From positions 1 to 16,570 of the forward strand of contig JAEXRB010000041.1 of NCBI GenBank assembly GCA_023438325.1: 16,570 nt of DNA, given 5' to 3'. The number at the start of each line of letters is the position of its first letter. Positions within the stretch are counted from its first letter, which is position 1. The position numbers were made by a program, and so were the translations under genes. The notes under the pieces were generated by a model, which searched no databases, was not told the origin of the DNA, and saw only the letters and a program-made list of their open reading frames with translations. Below, piece by piece: positions 8,601 to 13,589 of this stretch. This DNA comes from Pseudomonadota bacterium (GTDB lineage Bacteria; Pseudomonadota; Gammaproteobacteria; Xanthomonadales; Xanthomonadaceae).

Positions 8601-11600
8601 CTGGCCCGGCTTACAACATCGTGCTCGAAGACGTTCTGTCGCACACCGCCTGGAGCGCATCGTCGATCACGGCGGGCACTGCGCCGGCTGGCTTCACGTC
8701 CGCGGTGCTGGCCAATACGCCGGCCGCTGGCCAGACCACGGTGCGCTTCACCAGCAATGCCTCCGTCGGACTGCTGCCGGATGCGAGCGTCACTGCGACG
8801 ATCAATGCCACGCTGGCGGTATTCCCGCCCAATCCGAATCCGGTGCAGAACACTGCCACGGTGCCGAGTCACGACTCGATCCCATTCGTGCCGACCATCC
8901 CAGGTGATACCTGTGAAGACGTGGATACCTGCCGCCAGTACGATCCGGTGGACGACGATGCTTCGCTTGGCTTCCCGAATCCGGTGGTCAGCAAGGTCGT
9001 GGCCAATACCGGAAGCGGTACGGGCGGAGCGTTCGTTCCGGGTGACGTGGTGATCTTCAACATCACCGTGACCAACAACGGCCCGCTGGGCGCGGATCTG
9101 GTCAACGCGACGCTGACCGACGTGGTGCCTGCCAACACCACGTTCAATGCCGCTGGCAGTCACGCGGATTGGGCGCCTTCGTGCATCGATGGCGCCGTAG
9201 CCGCAACCAACTGCGCCTTGGCCACGCCGTTCACGGTGCCGGGCAATGGTGGATCGGTGACGCGCGCCTTCGCCGTGCGGATCGACAATCCGCTGCCGGC
9301 TGGCGTCGAGCAGGTTGCCAATCAGGCGATCATGACCTCGCCCAGCCTGCCGCCGGATACGGAAATCCCCAGCGACGATCCGAGCACCCCGGCCGATCCG
9401 GACGATCCGACCATCGTGCCGATCGTGGCTGCGCCGGACATGGTGCTGACCAAGGTCGATAACGTGGCTGCGGGCGATGTCGCGCTGCCGGGCGACACCA
9501 TCATCTACACGCTGACTTACCAGAACGTCGGCAACCAGCTGGCCACCGGTGTCACGATCACCGAAACCGTGCCGGCCAACACCACCTTCGTGGCGGCCAC
9601 CAGCACCAGCGGTTGGGTCTGTACGCCGAACGCCAGCGCCGGTTCGACCTGCGTGCTCACCATCGGTGATGTGCCGGGTGCAAGCACGCCAGTCGATGTG
9701 TACTTCGCGGTGGTGATCGATGATCCGGTCGCCGCAGGCACCACCACCATCGGCAATACCGCTGTGGTGGCCGCCGGCCCGGGCAACCCGGCCGATCCGA
9801 CGCCGGACAACAACACCGACGACGAAACCACGCCGCTGGAAGGCACGCCAGGGCTGCAACTGACCAAGACCGATGGCGATGTCAGCACGGTGCCGGGCGG
9901 TGTCGTGGCCTACACCCTGCGCTACTGGAACAGCGGCGATCTGAACGTCGACAACGGTGTCATCACCGAGACGGTGCCGGCCAATACCGTGTTCGTGCCC
10001 GGCGCACCGAGCACTGCGGGCTGGGTCTGCGCACCGGACAACAGCGCAGGTTCGAGCTGTACGCTGGCGGTCGGCACGTTGATCGGTCAGAGCACGGCTG
10101 CCAATGCGGCGAGCGCGACCTTTGCGGTGCAGGTCGATGACCCGCTGCCGGCTGGCGTGAATGCGGTGCTCAACGCCGCCGTACTGGGCACCACCGATCC
10201 GGGCGGCCCCGAAACCCCGCCGGCCACCGATGACACGCCGGTCACCGCAACGCCTGACCTCGCGATCACCAAGACCGCCAGCGCCACCAGCGTCGAGCCG
10301 GGTGACGTGCTGGTCTATACCCTGAGCTACCAGAACATCGGCAATCAGGGCGCCACCGGCGTGGTCATCACCGAAACGGTGCCGGCCAATACCACGTTCA
10401 ATGCTGGCGGCAGTGCGGCTGGCTGGAGTTGTGTCGATGGCGCGCCGGCCGGCACGGTCTGCACCTACAACGTAGTGGGCGAAGTGGCGGCAGGTGCGGC
10501 TGCGGTGAGCCTGGCATTCGCGGTCAACATTCCCGATCCGATCCCGGCGGGCATGGAGGACGTGGACAATCTCGTTTCCATCGTCGATGACGGCAGCAAC
10601 GGAACGGATCCGAACCCGGACAACAACAGCGACAACGAGAACACGCCTGTCGATGCAATGCCGGCGCTGGAAGTCACCAAGACCGACAACAACGTGAGCG
10701 TGGCGCCAGGTGATGCCATCACCTATGTCATCAACTACGCCAACACGGGCGATCAGAACGCGACCGGCGTGGTGCTCACCGAAACCGTGCCGGCGCACAC
10801 CACCTATACCGGCGCAGGCTGGACCTGCGTACCCGATGCCAGCGCTGGCTCCAGCTGCACCATCGCCATCGGTGCGTTGGCGGCGGGTGGCAACGGCACG
10901 GTCAACTTCGTGGTGACGGTGGCCGATCCGATCCCGGCGGGTGTGGAATCCATCGCCAACGTCGTGACGATCCATTCCGACGGCGAGGGCGGCGAGCCTT
11001 CCACGCCGCCAACCGATCCGACCGATCCACGTATCGATGACGAGGAAACCCCCGTGGATGCCCTGCCGGAACTGGTGGTGGAAAAGACCGACAACGATGC
11101 CGTGGTGTCGCCGGGTGATCAGATCACTTATGCCATCACCTACCGGAACATCGGCAATCAGAACGCTACCGGCGTGGTGCTCACCGAAACCGTACCGGCG
11201 CACACGACCTACACCGGCAGCGGCTGGGCCTGTGTGCCTGACGCCAACGCCGGCGCCACCTGTACCCATGCGGTGGCTGGTGAAGTCGTCGCGGGTGCGG
11301 CAGCGGTTTCCGTCGCCTTCGTGGTGACGCTGGACGATCCGATCGAAACCGGTGTGGAATCCATCGCCAACCGCGTGACGATCCATTCCGATGGCGATGG
11401 CGGCGAGCCTTCCACTCCGCCTGATCCGAATGACCCGACCGACCCGCGTCAGGACGAAGAGGAAACGCCGGTGGAAGCCACGCCGGATCTGGTCATCGTC
11501 AAACGTGCCAACACCCCGGCGGCTTCGCCCAACACGGTGGTGGGTTTCACCCTGACCTACAGCAACGTGGGCAACCAGGATGCGACCGGTGTGGTCATCA

Positions 11601-11962
11601 CCGAAACCGTGCCGGCCGGAACCCTGTTCAACGACGCCGGCAGCACCCCGGGCTGGAGCTGTGCCGATGGTTCGCCCGCAGGCACGGTATGCACCTTCAA
11701 TGTGGGGCCGCTGGCCGCCGATGGTGTGGAGCACGAAGTGGTATTCGCCGTGCTCGTGCTCGGCAATACCGGTGTGCTCAACCGCGTGCACATCGAAGAT
11801 GACGGCAGCAATGGCAGTGACCCGACGCCACCCAACAACGAGAGCGAAGTGGCTGTGGGAGGCGTGCCGGTATGGGTGCCGGCAGGCTCGCCCTGGACGT
11901 TGATGCTGCTCGCGCTGGCACTCGGTGCGCTGGCTTACAGGCAGCGTCACCGCTTCGGCTGA
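2636..11962 (+). CDS. Giant secreted surface protein with 19 DUF11/isopeptide-type Ig-like modules and a C-terminal sorting-signal-like tail
   Basis: This 3,108-residue protein starts at an ATG 10 bases after AGGGG. Residues 1-29 form a signal peptide (Lys/Arg start, hydrophobic core, A-S-A cleavage site before Q30). Residues 30-196 form a unique domain with GYGPYLRLMLPPEV near its start, a pattern also found at the N terminus of fimbrial isopeptide proteins. Nineteen tandem modules follow from residue 197, each opening with a strand ending in Lys (such as LTKS) and containing a TDxLP- or TETVP-like strand: the DUF11 (PF01345/TIGR01451) signature. Modules 1-12 are 150-183 residues long; modules 13-19 are mostly 135-153. 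The last 33 residues (3076-3108) combine a Pro/Trp motif, one membrane helix and RQRHRFG. The protein is probably a long surface adhesin or stalk; the ligand is unknown. A terminator follows 18 bp after the stop. Confidence 0.92.
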   Translation: MIKISAFKRVGARVLGAVFGFAALATASAQTPGVVPSPVAGEALLGEQYCFDAPWANTGSPGYGPYLRLMLPPEVDFDGAQLFGSALTVVSNAVFPASPAVLTDPLYLPATAPGNQITGTAGWRLVILELPVGSVVTNGPEMTASICVTTNNAPPNLAQIGTPYPMHVTPVYRYGASPTGTASTVGAQQSPTVTPQVLLFEKTNTAPEGERPPGSVWLYDYVLSVDIASGAMINPLVIADTLPANVQFVGPITITGGNACSATTTPSTSVPGGSVQVTCSGGTLGVGGGDDVVVSFPVHIIDILDETTCGTQLQTNTASVNASYLPPGLPAIVLPQVSDDSQVVAKHVAVQKSAAQQFGVPGTNVAYTLNLQTTQFGSTNALSVLDNLPNGVNFNVGSAQISIAGGAAVGIAPVHSGAGHPESLTFNVIAANGGAPIPPGTAIQITYTGAVLQLYETAPNAPILAADPLTNTAQATYALVEGANGCADGSAATVTIDPVEIRKELLSTGPFIPGQYVTFRLSMAIPSGDTQNVRFIDYFPLPVFDVNTIDQTYGGLDIFRATGAPAATADTMNLTPTVTVNPATNSLTLAYPNINTTQPQVVAVDIRVRVQPHAFADALFLTNIFRAQSENSDNEAAVGETPVQIQVRAPALTMTKGVLSTNGAGTIAPPATTLPVNGNLGNADAGDQVVYRLTIENIGGAPAYGVVVTDTIPAGLTSCSVAATQLASGTVLTSSGDLFTTGLTLINGTAADPVLAANDGTIGAPFGNDTAFVDVTCTIASNVLPGAGPITNTASVTWAPYHGPTCSAAPTDPACVETFPPVTDTADVGIRNVALTKSIVATSEAASTTPNVLIGEIVRYRLVVEVPEGQIPNAVVRDNLPTGMQYLNDGTARIALVGGVTASNVAGGATATMPAAPMTGAPGVAINATAEGGANAFSCTGTAFNSGTDPCFSLGNVVNAPADNDPEYIVIEFNALVLNTGNAGANRDNNFRLGSDGAQLGPVSDNVRVTLRLPSVTVGKTVTPNSGVQAGDTVTYTLTISNAAGANVVAAYDVAVNDVLPTQLQLNLPIVSAVAAGGASAFTSTSAGNTISGTIDVIPPGGSVTITYSATVLVAVAPGSSIINAVNAGWSSLPGLGTGGNGTGSTTPCPAPQATTPPGNATCERLFAGSANAPIGVTPVTLGKAVTGSSLGYTAGNDLAIGEIATFRITATIPEGTAPQVVITDELPNLMTVVGTPTVVSTGSGMTIGNPTGAPVVSGANNHIVTFNFGSVINPVGNNAPTPQTIVVEVQGRLLDDAAQSNVNGETLTNRASVNFGSGTDGTATADVDVVEPLLSINKSSPITSGQAGDTVNFTVTVQHLPTSAMEARTVQIIDTLPTPAGLNNLSVTSTALTGTGCPVAPAPVPAISDSSTAAQLDVLVEYLPLDCVLTIQYSATLMANVVVNTDVVNTANLTWHSIDPTHPDADEGRDYSDSDNHTVRISSPGMSKSVFAVNPDIGDGELGVAPDVPIGGEVTYRFTVEFPAGDSLSAQVYDQLPINAVSMQVLSSRIISVGNAISGINTTPTPVAGTPGTPVGTPTDGADADTFNDRVTWSLGDLRAAVVGNRTMEFEVVAQVMDTTETAGGVTVTNTAGFTASSIPTPITATADIDIVEPLLNIAKALTLLNGVAIDPAHIVQAGDVLTFQITLSHLAASTATAFNVDVTDLLPDPGADYIAGSVGGTCGATADAVNHPTMVFSFDALTLAQANCTITYNATVTNDVNPGTTYQNLASAAWDSLENPPAVDDGGNRRGSTGTVRDNFTILAPMLTKVVASTSLGDTAAGEHTGLDDLAIGETVTYTLTIGFPQGTTVDALLVDTLPAGLRAIGASTVPNFGNSGISTGFIAPTIAADGSSVTFDFGSIVNPADGVLTNDWISVTVTAVVLDIASNTDGGVLTNSATFSNGTSPDVADEEDVELVEPELALTKSMAAGGTGGSAVITLVIANNGTGPAYNIVLEDVLSHTAWSASSITAGTAPAGFTSAVLANTPAAGQTTVRFTSNASVGLLPDASVTATINATLAVFPPNPNPVQNTATVPSHDSIPFVPTIPGDTCEDVDTCRQYDPVDDDASLGFPNPVVSKVVANTGSGTGGAFVPGDVVIFNITVTNNGPLGADLVNATLTDVVPANTTFNAAGSHADWAPSCIDGAVAATNCALATPFTVPGNGGSVTRAFAVRIDNPLPAGVEQVANQAIMTSPSLPPDTEIPSDDPSTPADPDDPTIVPIVAAPDMVLTKVDNVAAGDVALPGDTIIYTLTYQNVGNQLATGVTITETVPANTTFVAATSTSGWVCTPNASAGSTCVLTIGDVPGASTPVDVYFAVVIDDPVAAGTTTIGNTAVVAAGPGNPADPTPDNNTDDETTPLEGTPGLQLTKTDGDVSTVPGGVVAYTLRYWNSGDLNVDNGVITETVPANTVFVPGAPSTAGWVCAPDNSAGSSCTLAVGTLIGQSTAANAASATFAVQVDDPLPAGVNAVLNAAVLGTTDPGGPETPPATDDTPVTATPDLAITKTASATSVEPGDVLVYTLSYQNIGNQGATGVVITETVPANTTFNAGGSAAGWSCVDGAPAGTVCTYNVVGEVAAGAAAVSLAFAVNIPDPIPAGMEDVDNLVSIVDDGSNGTDPNPDNNSDNENTPVDAMPALEVTKTDNNVSVAPGDAITYVINYANTGDQNATGVVLTETVPAHTTYTGAGWTCVPDASAGSSCTIAIGALAAGGNGTVNFVVTVADPIPAGVESIANVVTIHSDGEGGEPSTPPTDPTDPRIDDEETPVDALPELVVEKTDNDAVVSPGDQITYAITYRNIGNQNATGVVLTETVPAHTTYTGSGWACVPDANAGATCTHAVAGEVVAGAAAVSVAFVVTLDDPIETGVESIANRVTIHSDGDGGEPSTPPDPNDPTDPRQDEEETPVEATPDLVIVKRANTPAASPNTVVGFTLTYSNVGNQDATGVVITETVPAGTLFNDAGSTPGWSCADGSPAGTVCTFNVGPLAADGVEHEVVFAVLVLGNTGVLNRVHIEDDGSNGSDPTPPNNESEVAVGGVPVWVPAGSPWTLMLLALALGALAYRQRHRFG
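3224..8977 (+). repeat. Twelve long Ig-like modules in alternating A/B order (residues 197-2114)
   Basis: Module starts fall at about residues 197, 347, 499, 651, 832, 1015, 1179, 1334, 1484, 1656, 1806 and 1962. From module 3 on, odd modules (type A) share an IGE-type strand followed by P-x-G-x, and end in LTN-A-F followed by an acidic stretch such as DVDVVEPLL. Even modules 6, 8 and 10 (type B) share QAGD followed by an NxAG- or xHL-type strand; most B modules, 4 included, end in a strand with N-x-A-x-x-x-W. The repeating unit is therefore a two-module pair of about 305-347 residues, present five times (3-4, 5-6, 7-8, 9-10, 11-12). Modules 1-2 may be a more diverged pair. Module 12 departs most, with LEDVLS in place of the usual D-x-L-P. 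Repetition is visible in the protein, not as long identical DNA. Confidence 0.75.
8978..11860 (+). repeat. Seven C-type DUF11 modules with a cysteine pair and acidic linkers (residues 2115-3075)
   Basis: Modules start at about residues 2115, 2268, 2406, 2541, 2677, 2812 and 2951. Modules 14-19 share GD-x-x-x-Y-x-x-x-Y-x-N-x-G-x-Q, the strand TETVPANTTF or a close variant, and GWxC-x9-C; module 13 is intermediate, with LTDVVP and DWAPSC-x9-C. Each module ends in V-x-N-x-V/A and then an Asp/Asn/Pro/Thr-rich linker (for example DPTPDNNTDDETTP) before the next module. Modules 17 and 18 are close to each other even at DNA level. Confidence 0.85.
10664..11485 (+). repeat. Recently duplicated C modules 17 and 18
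   Basis: Module 17 (10664-11068) and module 18 (11069-11485) are the most alike pair. Bases 10940-11010 and 11351-11421 align over 71 positions with only five differences by eye. A second similar block covers the GVVLTETVPAHTTYTG strand in both. Other module pairs are conserved mainly at protein level. This suggests a recent tandem duplication or gene conversion within the array. Confidence 0.7.
11861..11959 (+). other. C-terminal sorting/anchor signal of the giant protein
   Basis: Codons 3076-3108 encode GVPVWVPAGSPW, then a hydrophobic stretch TLMLLALALGALAY, then RQRHRFG at the end. A short Pro-containing motif, a single membrane helix and an Arg-rich end is the three-part plan of PEP-CTERM, IPTL-CTERM and similar signals cut by exosortase-like or rhombosortase-like enzymes. 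The motif VPVWVPAGSPW is nearest in feel to IPTL-CTERM (VPTLSEW) but is not identical. It could instead be a simple membrane anchor. No sortase-like gene is in the window. Confidence 0.6.
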
Positions 11963-11972
11963 AGTCGGTAGC

Positions 11973-12010
11973 AAAAAGAAAACGCCCCGCATCAAGCGGG
12001 GCGTTTTTTT
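11973..12010. terminator. Bidirectional intrinsic terminator between the giant gene and purD
   Basis: A perfect 10-bp stem, AACGCCCCGC (11981-11990) and GCGGGGCGTT (11996-12005), with an ATCAA loop, is followed by a run of seven T (12004-12010) on the plus strand. The preceding A-rich run AAAAAGAAAA (11973-11982) gives a T-rich tract on the minus strand. The same hairpin can therefore end transcripts of the giant gene and of the converging purD gene. Confidence 0.92.
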
Positions 12011-12082
12011 ATTCCGGGGTGGATCAGGCTACGGCAGAAGCGCTTGGCCCGGGTTGAAGCGACTGAGGCGTGAGTCCCTGCG

Positions 12083-13375
12083 TCAATCGTCCGGCGTCTG
12101 ACGCTTCACGGCGCGCCAGCCGATGTCATGACGATGGAACTGGCTGGCCCAGCGAATCATTTCCACACCGGCATAGGCATGGCGCTGCGCATCGGCCACC
12201 GTATCGCCCAGCGCCGTCACGCACAGCACGCGACCGCCTGTGGTGATCACGCGGCCATCAGCATCCAGCGCCGTTCCGGCATGGAAAGCCTTGGCCGTTT
12301 CCGGCACCTCATCCAGGCCGCTGATCACCTCGCCGGTGATCGGTGAGTCGGGATAGGGCCGCGAGGCCATCACCACGCCCAGCGAGGGGCGCGTGTCCCA
12401 CACCGCTTCCACGCTGTCCAGGCGTGCGTCCAGGGCGGCTTCGACCAGATCCACGAAATCGCTTTGCAAGCGCAGCATGATCGGCTGGGTTTCCGGATCG
12501 CCGAAGCGCACGTTGAACTCGATGACGCGCGGCGTGCCGCTGGCATCGATCATCAGGCCGGCATAAAGAAATCCGGTGAAGGGGATGCCATCTGCCGCCA
12601 TGCCGGCAACGGTAGGCGTGATCACCTCCCGCATCACGCGGGCATGCACCTCGGGCGTCACGACCGGCGCCGGCGAGTAGGCGCCCATGCCGCCGGTGTT
12701 GGGGCCGGTATCACCGTCACCGACGCGCTTGTGGTCCTGGCTGGTGGCCATCGGCAGCGCGGTTTTGCCGTCCACCATGGCGATGAAACTGGCTTCCTCG
12801 CCTTCGAGGAATTGTTCGATTACCACGCGCGCACCAGCCTCGCCGAAGGCGTTGCCCGAAAGCATGTCGCGCACGGCGGCCTCGGCTTCCTCCAGCGTCA
12901 TCGCCACGATCACGCCCTTGCCGGCGGCCAGGCCATCGGCTTTCACCACGATCGGCGCGCCCTTGTCCCGGACATAGGCCAGTGCCGCGTCCACATCGGT
13001 GTGCACCGCATAGAACGCGGTGGGAATGTGGTGACGGGCAAGGAAATCCTTGGCGAAGGCCTTGCTGCCTTCCAACTGTGCGGCGGCGGCGGTAGGGCCG
13101 AAGATGCGCAAGCCGGCCGCGCGGAAGCGATCCACCACGCCAGCCACCAAAGGCGCTTCCGGGCCGACGACGGTGAAGGCCACGGCCTCGTGCTTGGCCA
13201 GTGCCAGCAGGGCGTCGATGTCGCTCATCGCCACGTGCGCATTGCGGCACTTGGCTTCGCGCGCCGTGCCGGCGTTTCCCGGAGCGAGGATCACTTCGCT
13301 GACGCGCGAGGATCGGGCGAGCTTCCACGCGAGCGCATGTTCGCGACCGCCGGAACCGATGACGAGGATTTTCAT
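12083..13375 (-). CDS. purD: Phosphoribosylamine--glycine ligase (GAR synthetase)
   Basis: This 430-residue cytoplasmic enzyme joins glycine to 5-phosphoribosylamine using ATP, the second step of purine synthesis. The N-terminal Rossmann-like domain opens with MKILVIGSGGREHALAWKL. The ATP-grasp domain shows VVKADGLAAGKGV (143-155), PNTGGMGAYSPAP (225-237) and RFGDPETQ (290-297), the last containing the metal-binding Glu and neighbouring residues. Length is the usual ~430 and all motifs are intact. I chose the ATG at 13375, where the conserved N terminus begins; the frame stays open for 97 more codons but these cross two terminator hairpins. It converges on the giant gene and shares its terminator. 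In many bacteria purD follows purH; here the upstream neighbour is a collagenase gene, insulated by terminators, so purD probably has its own promoter. Confidence 0.97.
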   Translation of the reverse strand: MKILVIGSGGREHALAWKLARSSRVSEVILAPGNAGTAREAKCRNAHVAMSDIDALLALAKHEAVAFTVVGPEAPLVAGVVDRFRAAGLRIFGPTAAAAQLEGSKAFAKDFLARHHIPTAFYAVHTDVDAALAYVRDKGAPIVVKADGLAAGKGVIVAMTLEEAEAAVRDMLSGNAFGEAGARVVIEQFLEGEEASFIAMVDGKTALPMATSQDHKRVGDGDTGPNTGGMGAYSPAPVVTPEVHARVMREVITPTVAGMAADGIPFTGFLYAGLMIDASGTPRVIEFNVRFGDPETQPIMLRLQSDFVDLVEAALDARLDSVEAVWDTRPSLGVVMASRPYPDSPITGEVISGLDEVPETAKAFHAGTALDADGRVITTGGRVLCVTALGDTVADAQRHAYAGVEMIRWASQFHRHDIGWRAVKRQTPDD

Positions 13376-13438
13376 GGAGTCGTTTCCCGAATGCCGTGAG
13401 CGCGCAGGCAGCGATGTGTGCCATGGCGAGGAAGAAAT

Positions 13439-13471
13439 AAAAAAGCCCGGTGCGCAGGGGACGCACCGGGC
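13439..13471 (-). terminator. Intrinsic terminator (distal of two) on the minus strand
   Basis: A perfect 10-bp stem, GCCCGGTGCG (13445-13454) and CGCACCGGGC (13462-13471), has a 7-base loop. On the minus strand it is followed by a run of six T (13444-13439), then ATTT. It lies about 120 bp after the collagenase stop and 70 bp before the purD start. It most simply backs up the nearer terminator, but if the purD promoter lies upstream it would sit in the purD leader. Confidence 0.85.
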
Positions 13472-13489
13472 GAAGTCTGCGCGCGCCGC

Positions 13490-13518
13490 AAAGTAGCCGA
13501 ACGCGCAGGTCGGGGCAA
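13490..13518 (-). promoter_or_regulatory. Weak candidate purD promoter
   Basis: On the minus strand TTGCCC (13518-13513, 4 of 6 matches to TTGACA) and TACTTT (13495-13490, 3 of 6 matches to TATAAT) are 17 bp apart. RNA would start near 13483 and pass through the hairpin at 13445-13471 before reaching purD. Consensus matching only; the true promoter may instead be in the 69 bp between that hairpin and the start codon. Confidence 0.2.
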
Positions 13519-13532
13519 ATCGGAAGGCAGGA

Positions 13533-13571
13533 AAAGCTCCCGATCCGGCAACGCGCCTGCCGGATCGGGAG
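13533..13571 (-). terminator. Intrinsic terminator (proximal) of the collagenase gene
   Basis: A perfect 14-bp stem, CTCCCGATCCGGCA (13537-13550) and TGCCGGATCGGGAG (13558-13571), has a 7-base loop and begins 18 bp after the collagenase stop. On the minus strand the hairpin is followed by a short T tract (TTTT, 13536-13533). The stem is very strong but the T tract is poor, which may explain the second terminator further on. Confidence 0.75.
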
Positions 13572-13589
13572 GGATCTGCGCTGGTGGAT

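Noticed and set aside
3224..11860. Repeat array as a CRISPR or satellite
   Set aside because: Periodicity of ~400-550 bp follows protein domains in one open frame; there are no short identical repeats with unique spacers.
2411..11995. 3,194-codon open frame on the minus strand covering the giant gene
   Set aside because: It lies in exact codon register opposite a gene with signal peptide, 19 recognisable modules and anchor. Its translation is a His/Arg/Gly-rich mirror of sense codons with no family features, and it runs across the bidirectional terminator.
12464..13399. 311-codon plus-strand frame over purD
   Set aside because: Antisense to purD, whose motifs are complete; composition typical of a GC-rich mirror frame.
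12717..13466. Minus-strand frame beginning MRPLRTGLFYFFLAMAHIAA, looking like a membrane or leader peptide
   Set aside because: Its start lies inside a terminator stem and most of it is purD read in another frame; the hydrophobic start is probably chance.
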